A DNA stretch of 64,000 nt, taken from positions 372,001 to 436,000 of the forward strand of contig NC_008392.1 in the NCBI RefSeq assembly GCF_000203915.1, in the 5' to 3' direction. The translations under genes were made by a program, and so were the position numbers. This DNA is from Burkholderia ambifaria AMMD (lineage in GTDB: Bacteria; Pseudomonadota; Gammaproteobacteria; Burkholderiales; Burkholderiaceae). The notes under the pieces are model-generated. The model made no database searches and was not told the DNA's origin. It saw only the letters and a program-made list of their open reading frames with translations. Numbering within the stretch: the first letter of the stretch is position 1; every line of letters starts with the position of its first letter. Below are positions 1 through 8,471 of this stretch, piece after piece.

Positions 1-45
1 ATGGAGGGCTGAATCGGGACATCGGTTGCGCCGGTAAACAACGAA

Positions 46-79
46 GCGGCCGCGCTGCGGTGTTTCGCAGCGCGGCCGC
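46..79 (-). terminator. Perfect 14-bp GC-rich hairpin, candidate terminator of the harpin gene
   Basis: Positions 46-59 and 66-79 form a perfect 14-bp inverted repeat around a 6-base loop. It lies about 100 bases past the stop of the harpin-like gene on the minus strand. Reading leftwards the flank is only mildly T-rich (TTCGTTGTTT), so it is a plausible but not textbook intrinsic terminator. It could also end a convergent gene lying left of the window. Confidence 0.5.
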
Positions 80-120
80 CGATTGTCGCCGATTGTCGCC
101 GCTTGTCGCTTCCTGCAGCC

Positions 121-153
121 CCCGATCGGCGGCCGCTCGGGTCGCCGATCGGG
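121..153. repeat. Second hairpin, 10-bp stem, between harpin stop and the terminator
   Basis: CCCGATCGGC at 121-130 pairs with GCCGATCGGG at 144-153 across a 13-base loop. Next to it, 81-109 holds three tandem copies of a GATTGTCGCC-like unit (the third diverged). The role is unknown; it may assist termination or stabilise the 3' end of the harpin transcript. Confidence 0.4.
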
Positions 154-178
154 ATGATCGCCGGAACTGCCGACGACG

Positions 179-1321
179 TTACTTCGTGCTGACGCCGGCG
201 ATCGTACCCGTGTGAATGCCGGTGATGTTCTCGAAGGCAACCGCGGCACGCGTCTTGCCCGGCGTCAGCACGTTCGCACCGCCCAACGCATCCGAAAGCG
301 CCTTGCTCGCGTCGTGGCTGATCTTGCCACCGCCATGCGCGTTCGCCGTCTGCTGGAGTTGTGCGCCGATCGCCGCCGCATCCGACTGGCTCAGCTTGCC
401 CGACTTCACTGCGTTGGCGAGCGTCTTCGCCGCGGCATTGCCGTCGCCGTGCGACAACGCGCTTTCCATGGCCTGGAAGTCGGCACCATCCTGCGCGTTG
501 AAGTTGGCCAGCGCCTTGCCTTCGTCGGCCATCTGCAGCGGCTTGCCGTCCTTCAGGAGGTCGCCCGTGCCGGGGGTGAAGCCTGCCGTCGCGCCCGTTG
601 TCGGTAAGCCACCCGTCGTCGGCAGCGTACTGGTGTTCGCCGGAAAACCGCCCGTGCCCGGCAAGCCGCCGGTCGTCCCCGACTGCCCCGCCACGCCGCC
701 CGCGCCACCCGTTGCGTTGCCCGCCGCGCCGAGTCCGCCTTGAGCCGCCCATTGGAAATTGCTGACCGCGGACTTGCCGTCGGTGCCCGCCACGTCGTGC
801 GTCTCGATCTGCTGGTAGGCACCCGGGTTCGCGAGCATTGTCTGCGCCGCTTGCTGCACCGTGGGTGGCGTGGCGCCGTCGGCGTTCGTCGAGAGTTTGT
901 ACATCGTGTTCGGGTCCGACGCGCTGAGGCCATGCTGCCCCATGTACGAGGCCAGCACGCCCGCCGCGTTTTGCACCGTCATCCCCCCGGTGCCGCCCGG
1001 CATGGCGCCCGCGCCCCCCATGCCGCCGGGCGTCGCCCCCACACCGCCGGGCATTGCGCCCGCGCCGCCACCGGACATGCCACCGGGCGTGCCGCCGGGC
1101 ATGCCACCGGGCATGCCGCCAGCACCGCCGGCGCCGCCCGGCATGCCGCCGGCCTGCCCGTTCTGCCCGGCCTGCATCTGCTTGAGCAACTGGCTGATGA
1201 GGCCGATGAGATCCTTGAGCACGTCCTGCGTCGAGCCTGTCGAGGCACCGTTGGTCAGCCGTTGCAGGTAGCTCGCCGGATCGGTGGGGTAGGTGTTCAT
1301 ACTCGGAACGTTCAGATTCAT
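179..1321 (-). CDS. Glycine-rich harpin-like type III secreted protein
   Basis: A 380-residue protein with the classic harpin composition: very rich in Gly, Ala and Ser, no cysteine, no signal peptide. Residues about 33-52 form an amphipathic helix (DLIGLISQLLKQMQAG), as in PopA/Hpa1/HrpZ-type harpins. Residues about 57-113 are GGMPGG-type repeats, a second Gly/Thr-rich stretch covers about 190-255, and the C-terminal 120 residues are helical and Ala-rich. Harpins leave through the type III apparatus and act in the plant apoplast or at the host membrane. The start is supported by AGGAAGG seven bases before the ATG. A full hrpII-box promoter lies 97 bases upstream, and an HrpB1-family gene comes next. 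Exact family (PopA, HrpW or Hpa1 type) cannot be fixed by eye; no pectate-lyase domain is visible. Confidence 0.75.
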   Translation of the reverse strand: MNLNVPSMNTYPTDPASYLQRLTNGASTGSTQDVLKDLIGLISQLLKQMQAGQNGQAGGMPGGAGGAGGMPGGMPGGTPGGMSGGGAGAMPGGVGATPGGMGGAGAMPGGTGGMTVQNAAGVLASYMGQHGLSASDPNTMYKLSTNADGATPPTVQQAAQTMLANPGAYQQIETHDVAGTDGKSAVSNFQWAAQGGLGAAGNATGGAGGVAGQSGTTGGLPGTGGFPANTSTLPTTGGLPTTGATAGFTPGTGDLLKDGKPLQMADEGKALANFNAQDGADFQAMESALSHGDGNAAAKTLANAVKSGKLSQSDAAAIGAQLQQTANAHGGGKISHDASKALSDALGGANVLTPGKTRAAVAFENITGIHTGTIAGVSTK

Positions 1322-1380
1322 GATGTTTCCTTCCTGTCGGGTAAGTGGTTGCGTGACCGTGGGTACTACGAGGCAAAGTC

Positions 1381-1441
1381 AGTCTAGGTTGCTGTCGCTG
1401 CTACAAGCGCACCGATGCGAAGGCTGCGATTGAAATGCGAA
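1381..1441 (-). promoter_or_regulatory. hrpII box with -10 element upstream of the harpin gene
   Basis: On the minus strand TTCG (1441-1438), 16 bases, then TTCG (1421-1418), followed after 31 bases by TAGACT (1386-1381). This fits the consensus for HrpB/HrpX-type AraC activators exactly: TTCG-N16-TTCG with YANNNT 30-32 bases downstream. The harpin start codon lies 60 bases beyond the -10. Expression is therefore probably tied to the plant-inducible hrp regulon. Confidence 0.85.
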
Positions 1442-1473
1442 TCGCCCGGCGCGCGGAAAGTGAAAACGGATGC

Positions 1474-1962
1474 TCATGCGCGGACCCACGTCATCGACGC
1501 GGAGAATCCGCTGTGGTCGGCCGGCACGCCGTGCGTGCTCGCCGGTGCGTCGGTGGACGCAGGCGCTTGCACGCTGGCGTCGAGCTTTGCGGCACGCTCG
1601 AGCAGACGCGCGCCGATCGTCGCGCCCTCGATGCTTTCGCGCTGCTCGGCCGCGCTGAGCGCATAGCTGTGCCACAGCGGGTCTTCGAGGCCGAACAGAC
1701 ACACCGCCATCAGTGCGGCATGAAGCCCCGAGCGCTTCGCTTCGGTGTCGTCGTCTTCGAGCACGCGGCGCGCGTCGCCCCATGCCTGGCGCCGGACGTA
1801 GCGCCACGCGGCGACCGTCCCCGCGCCGGGCCACTTGGGCCGAAGCACGCGGATCGCTTCGAGGAGATCCTCGAAATCGGCTTCGTCGTCGAGCTGCGAA
1901 GCCGTCCACAGCACCTTGGTTAGGCCGCCGGCAATCTCATCCCTGCATCCTGTGTAAGTCAC
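1474..1962 (-). CDS. hrpB1: Type III secretion protein of the HrpB1/HrpK family
   Basis: A 162-residue protein matching the HrpB1/HrpK family of Ralstonia and Xanthomonas hrp clusters. It has an early C..E..GGL segment, then EAIRVLRP, an Arg/Trp-rich middle helix pair (AAWRYVRRQAWGDARRVL), and the ALMAVCLFGLEDPLWHSYA block near the end. The family is required for type III secretion, with a cytoplasmic or periplasmic accessory role that is not well defined. I chose the GTG at 1962 because GAGGA precedes it and it gives the usual family length. A longer frame back to 2199 reads through the promoter and has no homology. An hrpII box lies at 2109-2132. The tail past residue about 125 is Ala/Ser/Thr-rich and unlike the family. 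Confidence 0.75.
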   Translation of the reverse strand: MTYTGCRDEIAGGLTKVLWTASQLDDEADFEDLLEAIRVLRPKWPGAGTVAAWRYVRRQAWGDARRVLEDDDTEAKRSGLHAALMAVCLFGLEDPLWHSYALSAAEQRESIEGATIGARLLERAAKLDASVQAPASTDAPASTHGVPADHSGFSASMTWVRA

Positions 1963-2108
1963 GATGTCCTCGTCTGCTGGAGTGCTGCAATCAAAAAGCG
2001 CACGGCGGCGCCGCGCACAGCCGTGCCGCGCTTGCTGCCGGCTCGTGCGTCGTGGGCGTCCCCTGGCGGTTAGTCTCTTGTATCGGGTCGGCTTTCGCCG
2101 ACGCGATG

Positions 2109-2132
2109 CGAACGGAACGATCGGGATGCGAA
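2109..2132 (-). promoter_or_regulatory. hrpII box upstream of the HrpB1-family gene
   Basis: On the minus strand TTCG (2132-2129), exactly 16 bases, TTCG (2112-2109). The expected YANNNT at 30-32 bases is not perfect here (best is TACAAG about 26 bases on), so strength is uncertain. It stands about 147 bases before the GTG start, and the insertion-sequence debris begins about 70 bases further upstream. Confidence 0.7.
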
Positions 2133-2204
2133 GAGAGAACGGAGAAGAAAATCGACCGCGGCGATGGGATCGATCGGTGCGGGAGGCCGGATCGGGCATT
2201 GGAC

Positions 2205-2390
2205 CGTGCAGCTCGCTTCCGTGGCTATACCAAGGCGGTGCGAACAGACCAGGGGCCCGAATTGACGAGCCGCGCGCTTGACCAGTGGGCGTATGCGAAC
2301 GGCGTCACGCTGAAGTTGGTTCAGGCGGGCAAGCCGACGCAGCATGCGTACAGCGAATCGTTCAACGGCAAGTTCGCGACGAATGCCTTA
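2205..2390 (+). pseudogene. IS3-family transposase orfB fragment
   Basis: The frame reads FRGYTKAVRTDQGPEL, then ...ALDQWAYANGVTLKL and ...ESFNGKF-type sequence. This is the rve integrase core (second catalytic Asp and the following helix) of IS3-family OrfB proteins, IS407-like group. Only about 60 residues remain: the 5' part is absent and the 3' side is cut by the IS5-family element at 2391. The expected RDECLNEHWF block is not found beyond the insertion. Confidence 0.75.
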
Positions 2391-3129
2391 GAGACGGTTT
2401 CAAAATGGCCCCTTGGGGCTGTTAACTTTCGCGGCGAGCTGTTAACCTCAGGCATCGGAACAACCGAATCTGCCCGCCGAGATAGGTTGCGGCTCGGGCG
2501 TGACATGTTGGCGACGGCTACGCGACTGGCAGGCTGCGGGCGTGTGGGACCGCTTGCACGAGTTGCTGCTCGCGAAGCTGCGAGCAGCAGACCAGATCGA
2601 CTTCTCGCGAGCCGCTGTCGATTCATCATCGATTCGCGCCGTTGGGGGGGCCAAAAACTGGGCCAAACCCTACCGATCGTGCGCGCCCCGGTTCCAAGCA
2701 CCACATCATCACCGACGCCAACGGCACGCCGCTTGCCGCGATCCTGACCGGCGCGAACGTCAACGACGTCACGCAATTGCTGCCGCTGATCGACGCGATC
2801 CCGCCGATTCGCGGATTGCGCGGCCACCCGCTGCACAGACCGCGTGTGGTCTACGCCGATCGCGGATACGACTCCAAGCGACATCGAAGAGCGTTGCGCA
2901 ATCGCGGTATCGAGCGGTGATCGCCAAGCGCCGTACCGAACATGGCAGCGGCCTTGGCAAATATCGCTGGGTCGTGGAACGCACGCATGCCTGGCTGCAT
3001 CACTTCCGTCGTCTCCGTATTGGTTTCGAGCGCCGTGCTGACCTTCACGGCACGTTCCTCAAACTCGGTTGCTGCCTGATCTGCTGGAATACCCTCCGGC
3101 GCGCCGAGCAGCCTTTATGAAACCGTCTC
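2391..3129 (+). mobile_element. IS5-family (IS427-like) insertion sequence, decayed, ends intact
   Basis: GAGACGGTTTCA at 2391-2402 and its exact complement TGAAACCGTCTC at 3118-3129 form 12-bp terminal inverted repeats, extending imperfectly to about 18 bp. TTA flanks both ends (2388-2390 and 3130-3132), a 3-bp target duplication as expected for this group. At 739 bp it is shorter than usual for the group, because the start of the transposase is missing. It inserted into the older IS3 fragment. Confidence 0.85.
2464..3120 (+). pseudogene. Broken IS5-family transposase inside the 2391-3129 element
   Basis: Three frames must be joined: 2500 to about 2655 (WRRLRDWQAAGVWDRLHELL... VDSSSIRA, the first catalytic Asp), then about 2655-2915 (GSKHHIITDANGTPLA... 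VYADRGYDS, second Asp), then about 2915-3120 (KYRWVVERTHAWLHHFRRL, the Y-R-E signature). The first shift is at a run of seven G near 2644 and could be a programmed slippage site. The second has no such excuse. The N-terminal about 80 residues of the family are gone, so the element is probably immobile unless helped in trans. Confidence 0.75.
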
Positions 3130-3157
3130 TTATGAATTGCTTCAATGCAGTTCGGCA

Positions 3158-4072
3158 TTAGCGCTGCACGTCGCCGGTCAACTGGTTCGATGCAAACGCC
3201 GTTTCCACGTGTGCAAGAAAGTCGGACGCGGGCCGTGTCAGTTGCAGCCCGGGCGGCGTGAGCCGGTACAACTGAAGCGGTGGCGGCGACATCGGCAACG
3301 GAAGCGGCGTCAGCTTCTGGCCGAACACGGTTTCCGCGAGCGAGAGCCGGGTCCACGAGAAAATCGCGTCGTTGGTCATGAGCAGGCTGTAGAACAGCGC
3401 ATACGACGTGCAGCGCGTGATGCAGCGCGGCGGGGGCAGGCCCGCATGGGCATGCAGGTCGCGGATATAGGTCGGGAAGCTGTCGCTCGCATCGGCGTGG
3501 ATCCATTCCGCGTCGCGCAGCGCGTCGAGCGATGTCGCGCCCGCAAAGCGCCCGTTCTCGCGGGTGACGAACGCGGTGTCGAACGTGCGGATCGCCTTGA
3601 TGTCGACGGACTCGGAAAGGGGGCCCGTGACGGCGACGAAGGCGAGATCGAGCGTGCGATTGCGTAACTGTTCCGTGAGCAGGTTGAACGTCAGTTCACG
3701 CAGTTCGCACTCGACGTTTGGCCAGTGGCGGCGGAAAGCGGCGTAGGCCTCCGCAAAACCCGTCACCGCGACGATCGGCGTGAAGCCGATCACGAGCCGC
3801 CCGTCTCGCAGCCCCTTCATGTGCGCCATGTCCTCGTTCGCCCGTTCGAGCTCGCGCACGACTGCCTGGGCGCGCCCAAGCAACGCGTCGCCCTCCGGCG
3901 TCGGCACGACTCCCCACGGCTTGCGCTCGAGGAGCGGCACGCCGAACTCGTTCTCGAGTTCCTGGATCGCCTTGCTGATAGCCGGCTGCGTGACGTGCAT
4001 GGTTCTGGCAGCGGCCTTGATGCTGCCGGCCGTCGTGACCGCGACGAGTGCGCGCAATTGATGGATTTTCAT
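3158..4072 (-). CDS. LysR-family transcriptional regulator
   Basis: 304 residues. Residues 1-60 are the LysR winged helix (HQLRALVAVTTAGSIKAAARTMHVTQPAISKAIQELE), followed by a two-lobed effector-binding domain. The ATG at 4072 is the standard LysR start; a longer frame to 4192 has no homology. It is divergent from the amidohydrolase/porin/carrier operon with 118 bases between the start codons, the usual arrangement for a regulator controlling its neighbour. The resemblance to CbbR/TsaR/AbgR-type regulators is only general, so the effector is unknown; an N-acylated or conjugated amino acid is a reasonable guess from the neighbours. Confidence 0.85.
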   Translation of the reverse strand: MKIHQLRALVAVTTAGSIKAAARTMHVTQPAISKAIQELENEFGVPLLERKPWGVVPTPEGDALLGRAQAVVRELERANEDMAHMKGLRDGRLVIGFTPIVAVTGFAEAYAAFRRHWPNVECELRELTFNLLTEQLRNRTLDLAFVAVTGPLSESVDIKAIRTFDTAFVTRENGRFAGATSLDALRDAEWIHADASDSFPTYIRDLHAHAGLPPPRCITRCTSYALFYSLLMTNDAIFSWTRLSLAETVFGQKLTPLPLPMSPPPLQLYRLTPPGLQLTRPASDFLAHVETAFASNQLTGDVQR

Positions 4073-4080
4073 GATGCGGA

Positions 4081-4101
4081 AGATATTACCAAAAGTTATC
4101 T
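4081..4101. promoter_or_regulatory. Candidate LysR operator between divergent genes
   Basis: AGATA-N11-TATCT is an interrupted palindrome containing a T-N11-A motif, the typical LysR half-site geometry. It begins 9 bases from the regulator's start codon and about 90 bases before the amidohydrolase start, in an AT-rich pocket of a GC-rich region. Assignment is by position and symmetry only. Confidence 0.4.
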
Positions 4102-4190
4102 GCATCAAAATTCGTGAGTTTTTTGACCCGAAGCGCGTCTCTATGCTTGGCCGAGACGGTCGCGAGGCGGCCGATTCCACGGAGCCATCC

Positions 4191-5378
4191 ATGATGCAGA
4201 ACCTTGCTCACGTACTCGCGGCGATTCGCGAGTCGGAGCCCCGATTCGTTGCGATCCGCCGCGACATCCACGCCCATCCCGAACTCGGTTTCGCCGAGAC
4301 CCGCACCGCACAACTCGTCGCCGAGCAACTGGCCGCATGGGGTTACGACGTGACGACGGGCGTTGGCGGCACGGGCGTCGTCGGTCAATTGCGGCGCGGC
4401 GCGTCGGTGCGCACGCTCGGCCTGCGCGCCGACATGGACGCGCTGCCGATCGAGGAGGCGACGGGGCTGTCGTATGCGAGCACGGTTGCGCGCACGATGC
4501 ACGCGTGCGGACACGACGGTCATACGGCGATCTTGCTGGCCGCCGCCCACTATCTCGCTGAACAGGGCCGTTTCGACGGCACGCTCAACGTGATCTTCCA
4601 GCCGGCCGAGGAAGGGCTCGGCGGAGCAAAGCGAATGATTGACGACGGCCTGTTCGAACGTTTCCCGTGCGAACGCGTGTATGCGCTGCACAACGCGCCG
4701 GGCGTGCCGGTCGGCCATTTCGCGTTGCGCTACGGGCCGATGATGGCATCGTCCGATTCGGTGACGATCACCGTGACGGGCAAAGGCGGGCACGGTGCGA
4801 TGCCGCAACTCGCGAGCGACCCGATCGTCACGGGTGCGCATATCGTGACCGCGCTGCAATCGATCGTCTCCCGCAACGTCGATCCGCTGAAGCCGGCCGT
4901 CGTGACCGTCGGAACGTTCCATGCGGGCACCGCCCCTAACGTGATCCCGGAAACCGCGACGCTGCAGTTGTCCGTGCGCGCGCTCGACGCGGCCACGCGC
5001 GACGAAATCGAGGCGCGGATCCGCAGGATCGTCGACGCGCAGGCGCAGGCGTACGGAATGACCGCGCAGATCGAATACCAATCGATCTCGCGTGTCGTGG
5101 ACAACGACCGTGCGGCCTCGGATCTCGCGGTCGAGACGATCGAGGCGCTGGCCGGCGAAGGTGCGCTCACGCTGTTGCCCGACGGCGTGATGGGCAGCGA
5201 GGATTTCTCGTGGATGACCGAATGCGTACCGGGATGCTACGTGCTGATCGGTAACGGCGTCGATTCCCGGGGCGGGTGTTCGGTGCACAACCCGCATTAC
5301 GACTTCAATGACACTGCGCTGAGCTGGGGGGCGGCCTACTTCACCGGTATCGTCGAACGCTTCCTGAAGGCGGGCTGA
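4191..5378 (+). CDS. M20-family metal amidohydrolase (hippurate/N-acyl amino acid hydrolase type)
   Basis: 395 residues. Visible M20D signatures are HAHPELGF near the start, LRADMDALPIEE (metal-site Asp), MHACGHDGH (metal ligands), FQPAEEG..GA..M (catalytic and metal Glu) and the dimerisation segment GKGGHGA.P. These cytoplasmic enzymes cleave N-acyl or N-aroyl amino acids to the acid and the amino acid. ATG at 4191 is preferred (GGAG eight bases upstream, normal family length); an upstream ATG at 4071 would overlap the regulator's start. It leads an operon with a porin and a carrier, which suggests uptake and hydrolysis of an N-acylated amino acid. Confidence 0.85.
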   Translation: MMQNLAHVLAAIRESEPRFVAIRRDIHAHPELGFAETRTAQLVAEQLAAWGYDVTTGVGGTGVVGQLRRGASVRTLGLRADMDALPIEEATGLSYASTVARTMHACGHDGHTAILLAAAHYLAEQGRFDGTLNVIFQPAEEGLGGAKRMIDDGLFERFPCERVYALHNAPGVPVGHFALRYGPMMASSDSVTITVTGKGGHGAMPQLASDPIVTGAHIVTALQSIVSRNVDPLKPAVVTVGTFHAGTAPNVIPETATLQLSVRALDAATRDEIEARIRRIVDAQAQAYGMTAQIEYQSISRVVDNDRAASDLAVETIEALAGEGALTLLPDGVMGSEDFSWMTECVPGCYVLIGNGVDSRGGCSVHNPHYDFNDTALSWGAAYFTGIVERFLKAG

Positions 5379-5438
5379 CGAAGGCGCAAAGGAGACGTGC
5401 CGACCTGACACGGATTTAATTTACGATAAGGATTGCGA

Positions 5439-6611
5439 ATGAAGAAGCGATTTGCACTAGGCGCGGCCTGTCTCGCGCTCGGCGCCGGCAACGCGCGTGC
5501 CGTGCCCTATCAGGACGTGTTGCTTGCGGCGGTGCCCGAGTACAACGGTCGCCTGACCGAGGGGGTCGCGCTATACGGCTCGCTCGACATGGGGATCAAC
5601 TACCAGACGGTCGGCGGCCATTCGCTGTGGCAGACGCAGAGCGGCGGCGAGTGGACCTCCAAATTCGGCTTCTTCGGCCGCGAGAACCTCGGTGGCGGCT
5701 GGCGCGCCGAGTTCAACCTCGAAAGCGGTTTTCTCGCGAACAACGGCGCGCAGCAGGACAAGCAGTCGACTTACAACCGGCAGTCGTGGGTCGGCCTGTC
5801 GTCGGACAGCTACGGGCGTCTGCGTCTCGGTAAGCAGATCGGCACGGCGCTGCCGTTGTTCGTCGACGTGTTCGGCACGGTGGGCACGAACTCGGTCTAT
5901 ACGTGGCTGGGCGCGGCGGTCGTGCAGACGAGCCGCGGCGTCAGCTACAACTCGGACCTCGGGCCAGGGGCGACGCAATTGCCTGCGCGCGTCGACAACG
6001 CCGTCACGTACCGTACACCGATCGTCGCGGGCACCACGTCGCTGATGCTAATGTATGCGCCGAGCAACGTTGCCGGGCGCGCGCCCGCGGCGTCCGCGCA
6101 AGGCGCGCTGCTGCAGTGGTACAACGGCACGACCTATCTGGCCGCGAGCTACAACCAGGTGTGGGGCGTCAACGGGGCGAGCACCGTGCGCAACGACCTG
6201 TACGGGCTCGGCGCCGTCTATGACACGGGGCGGATCGTGCTGTCCGCATCGTTTAACCAGTACGCGCCGAAGCTGGCCGGCGACGGCATCGCGCGTGTCT
6301 ACACGGTCGGCGCGATCGTGCCGTTCGGCGTCAATGCGATTCGCGCGTCGGTCGTCTATCGCGATACGTCGGGCGTACGTGACGCGGCCGGCCAGCCGGC
6401 CAAGGACTCTGCGCTCGGTGCGATGCTCGGCTATGACTACCTGCTGTCGAAACGCACGGGCCTCTATGCGCGCGCGGGGTTCATCCGCAACTACGGCATC
6501 TCGACCGTGTTGCTGAACGGCAACCCGCTGCCGACCGAACCGGGCGGAACCGCACCGCGCACCGGGACGACACCCGTGACCGTGTCGCTCGGCATGTATC
6601 ACAACTTCTGA
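5439..6611 (+). CDS. Outer-membrane porin of the Burkholderia/Neisseria type
   Basis: 390 residues with a signal peptide (MKKRFALGAACLALGAGNARA). The mature protein has alternating beta-strand segments and family motifs: VALYGSLDMGINYQT at the start, FGFFGRENLGGGWRAEFNLESGF, NRQSWVGL, GRLRLGKQ and a terminal Phe (SLGMYHNF). It is a trimeric 16-strand general porin that passes small hydrophilic solutes. An unusual 20-residue insertion precedes the first strand. ATG at 5439 follows AAGGA; a TTG six bases earlier is possible but less likely. Lies 60 bases after the hydrolase, so probably co-transcribed. Confidence 0.85.
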   Translation: MKKRFALGAACLALGAGNARAVPYQDVLLAAVPEYNGRLTEGVALYGSLDMGINYQTVGGHSLWQTQSGGEWTSKFGFFGRENLGGGWRAEFNLESGFLANNGAQQDKQSTYNRQSWVGLSSDSYGRLRLGKQIGTALPLFVDVFGTVGTNSVYTWLGAAVVQTSRGVSYNSDLGPGATQLPARVDNAVTYRTPIVAGTTSLMLMYAPSNVAGRAPAASAQGALLQWYNGTTYLAASYNQVWGVNGASTVRNDLYGLGAVYDTGRIVLSASFNQYAPKLAGDGIARVYTVGAIVPFGVNAIRASVVYRDTSGVRDAAGQPAKDSALGAMLGYDYLLSKRTGLYARAGFIRNYGISTVLLNGNPLPTEPGGTAPRTGTTPVTVSLGMYHNF

Positions 6612-6625
6612 ACAGGAATTTTCCG

Positions 6626-7927
6626 ATGCATACCCTGAATCGCACGGCCGCAGCGCCAGTCGATGCCGAGCCGCGCGTGACGCGCCGCACGGTCGTTGCG
6701 GCCGCACTCGGCAACGGACTCGAGTTCTTCGACTTCACCGTCTACAGTTTCTTCGCCGCCCTCATCGGCAAGCTGTTCTTTCCCGCGTCAAGCGACGTAG
6801 GCGCGCTGATGCTGTCGCTCGCGACGTTCGGTGTCGGGTTCGTCGCGCGGCCGCTCGGCAGCGTCGCGATCGGCGCCTATGCGGACCGTGCGGGACGCAA
6901 GCCCGCGCTCGTGCTGACTGTCGCATTGATGGCGCTCGGCACCGGCATCATCGGTTTCGCGCCGACCTATGCGCAGATCGGCATCGCCGCGCCGCTGCTG
7001 ATCGTTATCGGGCGTCTGTTGCAGGGCTTTTCGGCCGGCGGCGAAGTCGGCGCCGCGACGACACTGCTGATGGAGTCGGGCGACGCCGGCAGGCGCGGCG
7101 AGCGGGTGAGCTGGCAGATGGCCAGCCAGGGCGGCGCGACGCTGGTCGGCGCGTTCGTCGCGCTGACGCTGTCGCGCGCGCTGCCGCCCGAAGCACTGCA
7201 CGCGTGGGGGTGGCGCGTACCGTTCGTGCTCGGTCTGCTGATCGGCCCGGTCGGCTTTTACCTGCGGCGTCACCTCGACGATACGCTGCCGCACCCGGCG
7301 GCCGGCGCACCGCGCGAGCGTGCGCGCATTCCATGGCGGCAGGTCGCAGCCGGCACGCTGCTCGTGATCGGCGGCACGTCGACCACCTATACCATCGTGT
7401 TTTTCCTGCCATCGTTCCTGACGCTGACCGTCGGCATGCCGGCATCAGTGTCGCTGCTGTCGGGCTGCGCGGCCGGCGCCGTGCTGCTGATCGGTTCGCC
7501 TTTCGCGGGACGGCTCGCGGATCGCGTGCGTCATCGCAAGCGGCTGGTGAGCATGACGTGCGTCGCGTCGGCCGTGCTCGTGCTGCCGGCGTTTTACGCA
7601 ATGAACAAGTGGCCGTCGGTTGTCACCGCGGTCGCAGTCGTGATCGTGCTGATCGGCTTGATGACGCTGTCGAGTCCCGCCGGCTTCGTGATGATCCTTG
7701 ATGCGCTCCGGCCCGAAGTGCGTGCGATGTCGCTCGGGACGATCTATGCGCTCGGTGTGACGATTTTCGGCGGGTTCGCGCAATTGATCGTCGGCGCGAT
7801 GTGGCGCGCGACCGGCAGTTTCTATGCGCCTGCCTGGTATGTGCTGGCATGCAGTGCAGCGAGTCTCGTCGGTTTGATCTTGTTTCGGGAGAGCAGGGGC
7901 GTGGATACCATGCCGCCGGCAAATTGA
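6626..7927 (+). CDS. MFS transporter, metabolite:proton symporter family
   Basis: 433 residues with about 12 membrane spans. The MHS-family start is clear: LGNGLEFFDFTVYSFFAALIGKLFFP, then the loop GAYADRAGRKPAL and the long central region typical of citrate, shikimate and proline/betaine symporters. GGAA lies upstream of the ATG, 14 bases after the porin stop. It probably imports the organic acid or acylated amino acid processed by the M20 enzyme two genes upstream. Confidence 0.85.
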   Translation: MHTLNRTAAAPVDAEPRVTRRTVVAAALGNGLEFFDFTVYSFFAALIGKLFFPASSDVGALMLSLATFGVGFVARPLGSVAIGAYADRAGRKPALVLTVALMALGTGIIGFAPTYAQIGIAAPLLIVIGRLLQGFSAGGEVGAATTLLMESGDAGRRGERVSWQMASQGGATLVGAFVALTLSRALPPEALHAWGWRVPFVLGLLIGPVGFYLRRHLDDTLPHPAAGAPRERARIPWRQVAAGTLLVIGGTSTTYTIVFFLPSFLTLTVGMPASVSLLSGCAAGAVLLIGSPFAGRLADRVRHRKRLVSMTCVASAVLVLPAFYAMNKWPSVVTAVAVVIVLIGLMTLSSPAGFVMILDALRPEVRAMSLGTIYALGVTIFGGFAQLIVGAMWRATGSFYAPAWYVLACSAASLVGLILFRESRGVDTMPPAN

Positions 7928-7993
7928 CATGGCGGCCGGTCAACTCGCGCAGCTCGTCATCAAGCATCTGCTTGCGCGAGGTGTGGCTACCAG

Positions 7994-8391
7994 TCACATC
8001 GTGGCAGGTACCCGAAGCCCTGAGAAGCTGGCAGGCCTTGACGCGGCAGGCATCGAGGTGCGGCCTTGTTTAGAATGCCGCGCTCCTCGGTCACCCGCTT
8101 GAGTTCGGCCTCCGCCCGCGTTATTTCTTGCCGAGCGCGCAGTGGTTGCCATGACCTTGCCCGGTCGGCTTTCGAGAACGGCGCAGGGGGCTGACCCAGC
8201 ATCGGGTGGTCTTCGGCGTCCGGAGGACACCGCTTCTTAACGAGCACTGGTTCACGACACTCGCGCACGCTCGGGCTGTCAGCGTGGCATGGCGTCAGGA
8301 CTTCCGATACCCCAACACCTTCAGTCAACGCCAGTTTGACTGCTTCGTCGCGAAGCTCCTTCGTATAGACCGATCGTGGAATTCGATTCAT
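7994..8391 (-). pseudogene. IS3-family orfA remnant
   Basis: The frame starts with SVYTKELRDEAVKLALTEGVGVSEV, the helix-turn-helix start of IS3-type OrfA, and ends with EITRAEAELKRVTEERGILNKAA, the leucine-zipper end that leads to the orfA/orfB frameshift site. The stretch between (about 8090-8300) is out of register, and no orfB follows. It occupies the 540-base gap between the MFS gene and the reductase gene; nothing else is seen there. Confidence 0.65.
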
Positions 8392-8471
8392 CCATGCCTC
8401 CGTTTCTCGATTTTACGAAACGTCGGCTTCCATTTTTTCCGACCGGCCTCACACCGCCCCCCCGTGACGGC

